Shown here: piece after piece, positions 56,221 through 63,393 of the stretch | How positions within the stretch are numbered: position 1 is the stretch's first letter | Layout of the letters: each line of letters begins with the position of its first letter | From: a virus | Length of the DNA: 64,000 nucleotides | IMG/VR virus record: IMGVR_UViG_3300028393_000019 | Location: 124,001-188,000 of that record | Strand: one strand, 5' to 3' | Made by a program: the position numbers and the translations under genes | Notes under the pieces: model-generated | Told to the model about the DNA's origin: nothing | What the model saw: the letters and a program-made list of their open reading frames with translations, nothing else | The model's database searches: none

Positions 56221-56777
56221 TAATAGATTCAAACGATCTTTGCCGCAAGTATGATTACAGTAGTTTGATCTCAGCTACCGAAAACGACACAGCCATAGGC
56301 ATTATCAAAAGTATAATCGAAAGCGGCAACTACTTTAAAAACTCGCCTCCGTTTCAAACACAGGAAAATTTGTTTGGCAGATCCGAGGCAGTTTGGTTGA
56401 AATATCGTATGACATTTTTGACCAGTGTGTTTTTATATTTGGGACACGAAGCCAGAGTCAGCAACATGATGGCTTGGAGTTTTATGACCAATTTGAGCAC
56501 AGTAGAAGATCGTGACAAATATTGGCATCATCATGACAAACATTCGGGCAAAAGCCTAAGCGGAATCATGTACTTGCACATCCCCGACGATGTGAAGGAT
56601 TTTGACACATGTGGCACCGAACTGGCACCCAATGGGCCAGAGTCTCCTGGCAAATTTTTTGTACGACCCAGTTACTGCTCGTGGATTATCTATCCCAGCA
56701 ACATTTGGCATAGACCAGGTATTGTGCAAAGTGACAAATATCGATTTATTTTAGCCGCAGACGTTGACTACGAGTAA
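56217..56777 (+). CDS. 2-oxoglutarate/Fe(II) oxygenase-like protein
   Basis: 186 residues. YWHHHDKHSGKSLSGIMYLH suggests the H-x-D iron site and IYPSNIWHRPGI...KYRFILAADVD the distal His and the 2OG-binding Arg on the last strand, as in phage 2OG-Fe(II) oxygenases (TIGR02466-like). Substrate unknown; related phage enzymes hydroxylate proteins or nucleotides. ATGA overlap with the parvulin gene suggests a linked protein-modifying role. Confidence 0.68.
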   Translation: MIIDSNDLCRKYDYSSLISATENDTAIGIIKSIIESGNYFKNSPPFQTQENLFGRSEAVWLKYRMTFLTSVFLYLGHEARVSNMMAWSFMTNLSTVEDRDKYWHHHDKHSGKSLSGIMYLHIPDDVKDFDTCGTELAPNGPESPGKFFVRPSYCSWIIYPSNIWHRPGIVQSDKYRFILAADVDYE

Positions 56778-56792
56778 AATAGATGTTATAAT
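56764..56792 (+). promoter_or_regulatory. Sigma70-type promoter TTGACT-17-TATAAT
   Basis: Drives the omega-like gene; overlaps the preceding stop. Confidence 0.7.
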
Positions 56793-56813
56793 AACGTTTT
56801 AACGGAGATATCA

Positions 56814-57047
56814 ATGCGAAATACAACACTTAGCCGTGGTCCAGAAATTGACAGAGAACTGTGCTGTAGCAAAATGGGGACTGGTATGTATGATCTTGTT
56901 CTGGCAGCCACAGCTCGAGCAAGAGAGATCCGTCGTCAGCATAGAAGCAGTGAGTCATATGAGCATATCTATCCAATAGTAACTGCTATACTGGAAATCC
57001 AACAAGGCAAGATTGATCCAAAAGAGTATCTCAAACGAGTACGTTAA
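56814..57047 (+). CDS. rpoZ: RNA polymerase omega-subunit-like protein
   Basis: 77 residues. CCSKMGTGMYDLVLAATARAREIRR matches the omega core (x-N-R/M-Y/F-D/E-LV-x-x-A-x-x-RAR-x-I), followed by YPIVTAILEIQQGKIDP, equivalent to the omega V-x-x-AL-x-EI-x-x-GKI. Omega latches onto the beta-prime C-terminus, so a phage copy could mark or retune host polymerase. The start MRNTTLSRGPEIDRE differs from the bacterial MARVTVED. Own early-type promoter. Confidence 0.7.
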   Translation: MRNTTLSRGPEIDRELCCSKMGTGMYDLVLAATARAREIRRQHRSSESYEHIYPIVTAILEIQQGKIDPKEYLKRVR

Positions 57048-57052
57048 TTCGT

Positions 57053-57130
57053 GCAACGGTGGCAGAGCGGCCCAATGCACCGGATTGCAAATCCGTAAAA
57101 CCGGGGGTTCAAATCCCTCCCGTTGCTCCA
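57053..57130 (+). tRNA. tRNA-Cys (GCA)
   Basis: Acceptor GCAACGG/CCGTTGC, anticodon stem CCGGA..TCCGT with GCA, CCA encoded. Last tRNA of the cluster. Confidence 0.92.
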
Positions 57131-57140
57131 TAAATAACAC

Positions 57141-57169
57141 TTGACATCTATGGTAATAGGTGTTATAAT
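57141..57169 (+). promoter_or_regulatory. Consensus promoter TTGACA-17-TATAAT
   Basis: Both hexamers exact; drives the DksA-like gene and the kinase/phosphatase genes. Confidence 0.87.
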
Positions 57170-57196
57170 TTTATTTTAAGAAATCAAGGAGCAGAA

Positions 57197-57439
57197 ATGC
57201 GCGAATACGAAAGCATCCAAGGCGACAATTTAGAGGAAGCGGATCAAGCACAGCTATTGTCTACTGCTCTAAGTGCAGACGCTGTGGCCAAGATCAGAGC
57301 CAGTATCCCTACTGGGCCCAGTTTGAGTCATTGCAACGAATGCGGAGAAGAAATTCCGCTTGCTAGGCAACGAGCATTGCGTGGATGCATGACCTGTATC
57401 GATTGTCAAACACTTAGCGAAAGAAAGAAGTTAGGATAA
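57197..57439 (+). CDS. TraR/DksA-type zinc-finger transcription regulator
   Basis: 80 residues: helical half with ALSADAVAKIR, then HCNECGEEIPLARQRALRGCMTCIDCQ, the four-Cys DksA/TraR finger. Small TraR-like proteins bind the RNA polymerase secondary channel and act like DksA without ppGpp. Own consensus promoter, close to the omega-like gene. TAATG overlap with the next gene. Confidence 0.9.
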   Translation: MREYESIQGDNLEEADQAQLLSTALSADAVAKIRASIPTGPSLSHCNECGEEIPLARQRALRGCMTCIDCQTLSERKKLG

Positions 57440-57606
57440 TGAAAATCCAATTTACAAAAGAAACTATGCCCGACGAACTGTACAATACGCTCCTACAGCA
57501 CTTTGTAAACGAAGCAGTTGGACTAGGGGTAGAAGTAAACAAGTTTACCCAGTTTGATAATTGGGTAATTGAATGTACCGTGGATGCAAAAGAATCGGTG
57601 CATTAA
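57439..57606 (+). CDS. Small protein (55 aa)
   Basis: MKIQFTKETMPDELYNTLLQH, then FTQFDNWVIECTVDAKES. Overlaps both neighbours by one base (TAATG), so it is part of the operon. Unknown. Confidence 0.55.
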   Translation: MKIQFTKETMPDELYNTLLQHFVNEAVGLGVEVNKFTQFDNWVIECTVDAKESVH

Positions 57607-58067
57607 TGCCCAAGTGTTATCAATTAATCGGAGTTCCCTGCGCAGGAAAAAGTACTTGGACTAAGAGCCAGCAATGGATCTTAGGTATGGAGTATGTAAG
57701 TACTGACCATCATGTAGAAGTCTATGCTGAACAGCAAGGTAAGACTTATTCAGAAGTGTTTAAGGATTACATGCCTAGAGCAGTTGAACTAATGGCACAA
57801 GAAGTCGTAGATGCTAGAACAGCAGGACGTGATGTGATTTGGGATCAAACTAGTACTACAGTTGCTAGCCGTGCTAGGAAGTTTAATATGCTTCCTGACT
57901 ATTGGCACATCGCTGTGGTGTTTCCGACTCCTGAAATCGCAGTATTGAAAGAACGTTTGGCTAGCCGTCCAGGCAAAGAAGTTCCTTGGGAAGTTGTACA
58001 AGGAATGATCGATAATTTTGAATACCCTACTAACGAAGAGGGTTTCAAAGAAATTTGGAGGGTATAA
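57606..58067 (+). CDS. P-loop kinase (polynucleotide-kinase-like)
   Basis: 153 residues from ATG 57606. LIGVPCAGKSTWTKS is a Walker A at 5-19; VSTDHHVE gives the T4 Pnk-like acceptor Asp; RDVIWDQTSTTVASRARKF the Walker B/Arg region; a LID-like RLASRPGKE follows. Substrate may be RNA/DNA 5' ends or a small molecule. TAATG overlaps on both sides; the phosphatase follows. Confidence 0.8.
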   Translation: MPKCYQLIGVPCAGKSTWTKSQQWILGMEYVSTDHHVEVYAEQQGKTYSEVFKDYMPRAVELMAQEVVDARTAGRDVIWDQTSTTVASRARKFNMLPDYWHIAVVFPTPEIAVLKERLASRPGKEVPWEVVQGMIDNFEYPTNEEGFKEIWRV

Positions 58068-58534
58068 TGCCTTGGATTGAAAACGTAGCCGCAAGTGATA
58101 TCCCAATTGGATTCCATCACGATGCTGGCCCTAATAGTATGCTGATCAGTATAGTTGATCCTGCAAGCTGGCGACCTGAAGCCAAACACCAATTCAAAGA
58201 GCGCCACAACTTTGAGTTTTTGGATGTGGAAGAAAAGGATTCGGTACTGGAAGAATCAATGAAGTGCAGTCATGAGCAGGCCGCAGAGCTTGTTCGTTTG
58301 CTACAACACGCATTGGACAACCGTATGAATGTAGTGGTCCATTGCTTTGCAGGCATTTGCCGTTCGGGCGCAGTTTGCGAAGTAGGGATTATGATGGGAT
58401 TTGACGACACAGAACGCTTTCGTAGTCCAAATCTTTTGGTTAAGCATCGTATGATGAAGCAGTTGGGTTGGACCTACGATGAAAACGAAAAGCCCAATAT
58501 CGACGACTGGCGTACTTTTAGATCGGTTGACTAA
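58067..58534 (+). CDS. Protein-tyrosine/dual-specificity-type phosphatase
   Basis: 155 residues from ATG 58067. VVVHCFAGICRSGAV carries the H-C-x5-R-S signature with Cys and Arg in place. Upstream FLDVEEKD could supply the general-acid Asp. It would hydrolyse phosphoprotein or nucleotide phosphates through a Cys intermediate. TAATG-coupled to the kinase, so the two may act on the same pathway. Confidence 0.82.
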   Translation: MPWIENVAASDIPIGFHHDAGPNSMLISIVDPASWRPEAKHQFKERHNFEFLDVEEKDSVLEESMKCSHEQAAELVRLLQHALDNRMNVVVHCFAGICRSGAVCEVGIMMGFDDTERFRSPNLLVKHRMMKQLGWTYDENEKPNIDDWRTFRSVD

Positions 58535-58555
58535 TTGGCAAATTGAGTGTATAAT
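58527..58555 (+). promoter_or_regulatory. Sigma70-type promoter TTGACT-17-TATAAT
   Basis: In the end of the phosphatase gene, reads into the phosphoesterase; AAAGGAGG ribosome site follows. Confidence 0.7.
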
Positions 58556-58584
58556 AATATATTAAACAATGAAAGGAGGGCAAG

Positions 58585-59190
58585 ATGCCTAGTGTTTTTC
58601 TAGTAAGTGATACGCACTTTGGACACAAAGGCGTATGCCACTTTACACGTAACGATGGTGTTACAAAACTTCGCCCATGGGACTCGCCCGAGGAAATGGA
58701 CGAAGCAATGGTCAAGGCGTGGAACGAACGGGTAAAGCCCACAGACAAAGTCTACCATTTGGGCGACGTTGTTATCAATCGTAGAGCGTTGGATATCATG
58801 CATAGACTTAACGGCGACAAAGTGCTGATTCGTGGTAATCACGATATCTTTAAAGACACAGACTATCGTGAACACTTTAGAGAACTTAGAGCTTATCACG
58901 TTATGGATGGTATGATCCTTAGCCATATTCCGTTACACTCAGATTCAATGGGTCGTTTTGGTGTTAACATTCACGGTCACACTCACGCAAATCGTGTGAA
59001 AAAAGCTCGTGGGGTTGATGCTAGAACTGGGGAAGTTCTGTACAGCGAAGAGAACGATGTGCGCTACCATTGTGTATGCGTGGAACAAACCCCAGACTTC
59101 GCTCCAATTCTGTTTGAAGATGTCATAAAGAACATCGAAGCAGAAGGCGGGAGTGTAGGATTCCGCAACGGAAACGGTCCTACTATGTAA
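58585..59190 (+). CDS. Calcineurin-like metallophosphoesterase
   Basis: 201 residues. VSDTHFGHKG (D-x-H), YHLGDVVIN (GD), LIRGNHDIF (GNHD), MILSHIPLH and NIHGHTHAN (GHTH) complete the two-metal site. Family members of this size cut cyclic nucleotides or nucleotide and RNA ends. A strong ribosome site (AAAGGAGG) and its own promoter suggest high early expression. Substrate not visible from sequence. Confidence 0.9.
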   Translation: MPSVFLVSDTHFGHKGVCHFTRNDGVTKLRPWDSPEEMDEAMVKAWNERVKPTDKVYHLGDVVINRRALDIMHRLNGDKVLIRGNHDIFKDTDYREHFRELRAYHVMDGMILSHIPLHSDSMGRFGVNIHGHTHANRVKKARGVDARTGEVLYSEENDVRYHCVCVEQTPDFAPILFEDVIKNIEAEGGSVGFRNGNGPTM

Positions 59191-59206
59191 TATAGTAGCA
59201 CTTTAA

Positions 59207-59231
59207 TAGGGCCTTCGGGCCCTATTTTTTT
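59207..59231 (+). terminator. Rho-independent terminator
   Basis: TAGGGCC-TTCG-GGCCCTA then seven T. Confidence 0.88.
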
Positions 59232-59253
59232 GGCTCTACGTTATGCTCATTTT

Positions 59254-59261
59254 AATAAATA
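59254..59261 (+). promoter_or_regulatory. Late-type box AATAAATA
   Basis: AATAAATACAG 46 bases before the tail-fibre ATG; a TATAAT lies just after it. Confidence 0.4.
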
Positions 59262-59307
59262 CAGTATAATAATCATCAACCAGATGACAGCATAACGGAG
59301 ATAGCAC

Positions 59308-61380
59308 ATGTCGCTACAAATTAGACGCGGAACTGATGCCCAAAGACAAGCAGTAACTTTTGACTTAGGCGAAATTTTATACACAACAGATACTAAGAAA
59401 CTCTTCATTGGTGACGGTGCCACGTTGGGCGGTGTAAATGTTCTTGCTAGCTCAGCTGGTACTGGACTAAGTTGGAATTCAACTACACAAACACTAAACT
59501 TTTCAGGAACATTAAGTGGTTATACCACAGATAACCTAGCACAAGGTACAGTCAACTTATACTATTCACCCACACGGGCGAAAGCTGATATAGCTACCAT
59601 GTTTACTGCTACAGGATCTAGTACAGTGACAGGAACAGTTACAGCTACCACAGCCACTACAATTTCATTTGTAGGCGCAGTGTCTAGCATCAACGGTGTA
59701 GGTATACTAACGTACACCAGCGGCACAGTACCGCAGATTGGCATGGTTATAACAGGTACCGGTATCAATGCAAGCCCTGCCACATACATTGTTTCAGGTA
59801 CTAGTCCCACATTTATTTTAAATCAAGTACCTACAGCCGCAGGTACAGGCGTAGCAATACAGGGTGTGATATCACTGGTCACAGTCAGCTCGGCTGCTGG
59901 ACTGGTAGCATTAGAACCTTTCTTAGTAACAGGATCAGGAGGTGGTGGTCTATCACCTAGCACCTACTATATCATTAATCCTTCAGCCGGTACCAATCAA
60001 ATTACCCTGGCAACAACTCAAGCTAATGCACAGAACAGTGTTGCAATAACTACACTAACGACTGCTACATTATCTGCTACTAATTTTAGTGCTGGCGGCC
60101 CTGATGCTAATGTTACGTTTTCTTATAATTCTGTAACTGGCACTATGAGTGTCAATTCAGCTGGTTCGGGACTCACAGCTATATTGCAAGATAGTAGTCC
60201 AACATTGGGTGGAAATTTAACGCTCAACGGTAACACAATTAGTGGCAATGGCAACATCAATATTACAGGACAAATTCTTGCTAATGTTATATCAACAACT
60301 TTAACTAGTGTTAGCGGAACACAAGTGTTGTTGGTTTCTAATACAAATATGCGAGTAGGAATGCCTATAGTGTTTGGCCTTACAAGCCAAACAGCAGTGA
60401 CTACAGGTAATATTATTCCGTATTTGACATATTATGTTGCGAGCGTATTAGCCGGTAACTATATTACTATATCAACCACAATCGGCGGAACTGCGTTCAA
60501 TGCCGGCACTGCTAGTGGTACGATGTTTGTTACAGCCAACGGGCTGGATACCGGCGTTGTAACTGCTAGTTCAGTTAATGTTAATTCAATGTTAACATTC
60601 AGAGACATGACATATCCCGCAAACACTACTGAATATCAAATTTCAGGTATTAGCGGCTATTTTGTATTTGGACAAGCAAGCGCACCTCAGAACTTTGTGT
60701 TCAATACCAACTCAGCTGACCAACCATTCACTATTAGAGGTGCTACTACTGGGAATTTTGGAAACCAGCCTAATCTTAAGTTTGGAAGTTCGAGAGGAAC
60801 CGTGGCAGCGCCACTGATATGCCAAAACGGTGACTCAATCGGTCTAATCAAGTTTGATCCCTACACTGGTATTGCTAGCATGGGCGGCTATAGCAATGGT
60901 GCATTTATTACGGCATATGTAAGCGATTCAACCTTCGTGGCAAATGCCGCGCTAGTAAATACCACCATCGCTATCGGTAATGATGCTGATATTGGAACTG
61001 GTACATATACTACATTTGCACCAGGTGGAGTTGTAACAGTACCGGTCCTTACTAGAAACTTAGTAAACGAAGTTACCAATTTTATTGCTGTTGGTAGTAG
61101 TACCACTTATGCATTGAGTACCACAGCAACTAATAATATCTTAATAACTAGCGGTAGTTATACAGCAACACTAACGTTTCCTAGTTCCGGACTACGTGAT
61201 GGACAACTTGTCAAATTTACTGTTGCGGCAACTGCATCAGCATTTACATTGACTTTGGCATTAACTGCCGGTCCCACTTTGATAGGAACATTTGCAGGTG
61301 CAGTTGCAACCTCTGCATCGACAGCTACAACTTATTCCTACATATATAGGGCCAGTAATACTAGTTGGTATCGAGTTTAA
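59308..61380 (+). CDS. Tail fibre protein
   Basis: 690 residues. Residues 2-40 carry the fibre attachment motif (LQIRRGTDAQRQAV ... GEILYTTDTKKLFIGDG). The middle is Thr/Ser/Gly beta repeat, with the fibre hallmark ILQDSSPTLGGNLTLNGN at about 290 and a C-terminal beta domain. It forms a trimeric fibre that touches the host. Its stop overlaps the convergent sulfotransferase-like gene by 4 bases. Confidence 0.85.
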   Translation: MSLQIRRGTDAQRQAVTFDLGEILYTTDTKKLFIGDGATLGGVNVLASSAGTGLSWNSTTQTLNFSGTLSGYTTDNLAQGTVNLYYSPTRAKADIATMFTATGSSTVTGTVTATTATTISFVGAVSSINGVGILTYTSGTVPQIGMVITGTGINASPATYIVSGTSPTFILNQVPTAAGTGVAIQGVISLVTVSSAAGLVALEPFLVTGSGGGGLSPSTYYIINPSAGTNQITLATTQANAQNSVAITTLTTATLSATNFSAGGPDANVTFSYNSVTGTMSVNSAGSGLTAILQDSSPTLGGNLTLNGNTISGNGNINITGQILANVISTTLTSVSGTQVLLVSNTNMRVGMPIVFGLTSQTAVTTGNIIPYLTYYVASVLAGNYITISTTIGGTAFNAGTASGTMFVTANGLDTGVVTASSVNVNSMLTFRDMTYPANTTEYQISGISGYFVFGQASAPQNFVFNTNSADQPFTIRGATTGNFGNQPNLKFGSSRGTVAAPLICQNGDSIGLIKFDPYTGIASMGGYSNGAFITAYVSDSTFVANAALVNTTIAIGNDADIGTGTYTTFAPGGVVTVPVLTRNLVNEVTNFIAVGSSTTYALSTTATNNILITSGSYTATLTFPSSGLRDGQLVKFTVAATASAFTLTLALTAGPTLIGTFAGAVATSASTATTYSYIYRASNTSWYRV

Positions 61381-61976
61381 TAATTAAAATAATCGATATC
61401 TCGAGCATGTAATTTGGCAATAGATTTTATGCTAGCATCGTTAAAATACTGTTTATATTCATAGTGGTCATACCCACTTATATCAGGTAAAGGAATATCG
61501 CAATTTAGATATTCCTTTATTTTTTTGAAATCTCGTTCTAGTGTTTCCGCCTTACAAACAAAATCAACGTTCTCATCATTTACATGTATAAAGTCAACTT
61601 GATTTGTAAAACGAGTAAACCATCTGGGGAAATTAAATTCTATATCCGGATCGCAGTAGTCTGCTACCCATTCATTAATTGGTTTTAAATCTAACAATGT
61701 TTGATTATTCCAATCTAACCAATATCCTTCTGTGCTTATCTTACGGAATAGACTATACACACGTTGCCATGGGTTACGAACAACAGTCATAGTCTTAGCA
61801 TACGGGTATCGGTCCTTTACCATGCCCAAGTGTGGATGATCAATCATCCACGGCTCAGCATCCTTAACATCAAAATTAGTTTTGAGCCAATCACTAATAA
61901 TTTTCTTCATGGCCATACCTGTACGAGGTACATGTACATAGGCTAGTTCAGGAGATGAAATATAAAAAGTCCCCAT
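61377..61976 (-). CDS. Sulfotransferase-family-like protein
   Basis: 199 residues. AYVHVPRTGMAMKKI is a variant of the 5'-phosphosulfate loop (usual H-x-P-K-T-x-x-T), with Arg for Lys; VVRNPWQRVYSLFRK is the 3'-phosphate-binding R-N-P..R..S. The Arg-for-Lys change puts activity in doubt. It would move sulfate from PAPS to a sugar or lipid. Third gene of a reverse operon; TAATG overlap with the desaturase. Confidence 0.72.
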   Translation of the reverse strand: MGTFYISSPELAYVHVPRTGMAMKKIISDWLKTNFDVKDAEPWMIDHPHLGMVKDRYPYAKTMTVVRNPWQRVYSLFRKISTEGYWLDWNNQTLLDLKPINEWVADYCDPDIEFNFPRWFTRFTNQVDFIHVNDENVDFVCKAETLERDFKKIKEYLNCDIPLPDISGYDHYEYKQYFNDASIKSIAKLHARDIDYFNY

Positions 61977-62743
61977 TATTTTTTAATAATCCTAATTACT
62001 TGAGCCATTAGATCCCATTCCCACCATAATTTTCTAGTGTTCCAATCTCCGGGATTAGCATGATGGTTATTGTGCCAACCGTCTCCCAGACTCACAAGAT
62101 TAGCAATCCAGCTGTTAGTACTTCGATCCTTGGTTTCAAAGTTTCTATAACCATGCCCGTGCCCAAATACATTGACTACTCCGATAAGGTGCACAGTCAT
62201 GCTGGCAGGTACGACGTAGACAAATAACCAAAGTATAGGATCGATCACCACCAGCACCAACGAAAATACAAAAATAATTTTAAAATAATTATTAAAGATA
62301 AATTTGTGTACAGGTTTTTTCATTAGATCTTTAACATAGGCCACTGGGATATTAGGGATAGCCCAATCATAGCCCCACCACACTTTTAAAGCCTGTGTAA
62401 TATCAAGTTTATCATTAATATATGGACTGTGCGGATCACCTTCCTTGTCTGATCTAGCATGATGCTGTCGATGCAATCCTACCCAACTTATAGTAGGGCC
62501 TATTGTCGATATTACACTAATCAGACTTAGTGCATTTTCAAGCCATGGATGTGTAGTAAAACTCTTGTGTGTTAATAGTCTATGCAATGTTACTACACTA
62601 CTGATAGGACCAATAATAAGCCATGATACAAATGCAATACCTAGGAGATAGTACTGTGCCGTCACTAATGCATACACTATTGCAGGGACAGCCGCTATAT
62701 GATTAAACGCTTGTAGTAGTCTAATTTTTGTATTTAAATTCAT
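61976..62743 (-). CDS. Second fatty acid desaturase
   Basis: 255 residues with four hydrophobic spans and intact His boxes TLHRLLTH, LHRQHHARSD and GWHNNHH. Same family as 45638-46351 but clearly diverged in sequence. Membrane enzyme that desaturates acyl chains. Coupled to both neighbours (ATGA and TAATG). Confidence 0.92.
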   Translation of the reverse strand: MNLNTKIRLLQAFNHIAAVPAIVYALVTAQYYLLGIAFVSWLIIGPISSVVTLHRLLTHKSFTTHPWLENALSLISVISTIGPTISWVGLHRQHHARSDKEGDPHSPYINDKLDITQALKVWWGYDWAIPNIPVAYVKDLMKKPVHKFIFNNYFKIIFVFSLVLVVIDPILWLFVYVVPASMTVHLIGVVNVFGHGHGYRNFETKDRSTNSWIANLVSLGDGWHNNHHANPGDWNTRKLWWEWDLMAQVIRIIKK

Positions 62744-63354
62744 TTACCTTGTTCCAGTTGTTGCCACTCGTTGTCGTCGATAATTTTAGTATTCCAATTT
62801 ACAAAAGCGCCGGGCGTTGTTTCATAGTATACAAAATTCTGCCAACATTTTTGTACAGGCCATGGGCATGTTTGTATATAACCGGCACCCAACGTCCATT
62901 TATTATCGCTTGCAATGGCCATTTGATTGACCCAAGTATCCCACCAACGCTTTCCGCCTCGGTTGCGATTTTGCATAGTAATCAAATATAAATCGTAGTT
63001 GTTTACTTTTTCTAATGCATCGATTAACTTACAGGTTACTCTAAACCCATCAGTCATATCCGTAGGCTTCATGCGAAACTCAGGAAATGTATAAAGCCTG
63101 TTAATCATCTTTGCTACGTTTTTTGGGTAACGATCGTCTCTGAATACTCCGCCCATTACCATAGGTTTGCCTGTGCTGGTTTGATAGACTACCCCATACC
63201 CTGTGTGATGCTCTACCACTAAATTTTCCTCAGTATAGTTATGTCGTAACCAGTTGTCTTCCTTTAGGCAAAGCTGTCTAGCTTCTTCAAATTTTGGAAG
63301 AGACTTGTAGTATATAACTATGTGGGTATCTTGTACATCATATCTGTTTTGCAT
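62740..63354 (-). CDS. Phage protein of unknown function
   Basis: 204 residues, soluble, rich in Trp/Tyr: HHTGYGVVYQTSTGKPMVMGG, YDLYLITMQNRNRGGKRWWD. The Arg/Tyr layout (GGVFRDDRYPKN) faintly recalls acetyltransferase-like phage proteins, but I do not assign it. First gene of the reverse operon; a reverse TAAATA box lies 7 bases before its ATG. Confidence 0.55.
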   Translation of the reverse strand: MQNRYDVQDTHIVIYYKSLPKFEEARQLCLKEDNWLRHNYTEENLVVEHHTGYGVVYQTSTGKPMVMGGVFRDDRYPKNVAKMINRLYTFPEFRMKPTDMTDGFRVTCKLIDALEKVNNYDLYLITMQNRNRGGKRWWDTWVNQMAIASDNKWTLGAGYIQTCPWPVQKCWQNFVYYETTPGAFVNWNTKIIDDNEWQQLEQGK

Positions 63355-63361
63355 GAAGTAA

Positions 63362-63375
63362 TATTTACTTAAATA
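63362..63375. promoter_or_regulatory. Back-to-back divergent late-type boxes
   Basis: Reverse TAAATA (63362-63367, N7 before ATG 63354) and forward TTAAATA (63369-63375, before ATG 63394) share this 14-base stretch. Confidence 0.5.
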
Positions 63376-63393
63376 TGCGTAGGTGGGAAAAAA

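Noticed and set aside
50321-57130. CRISPR array
   Set aside because: The repeated motifs are tRNA arms with no regular repeat-spacer units.
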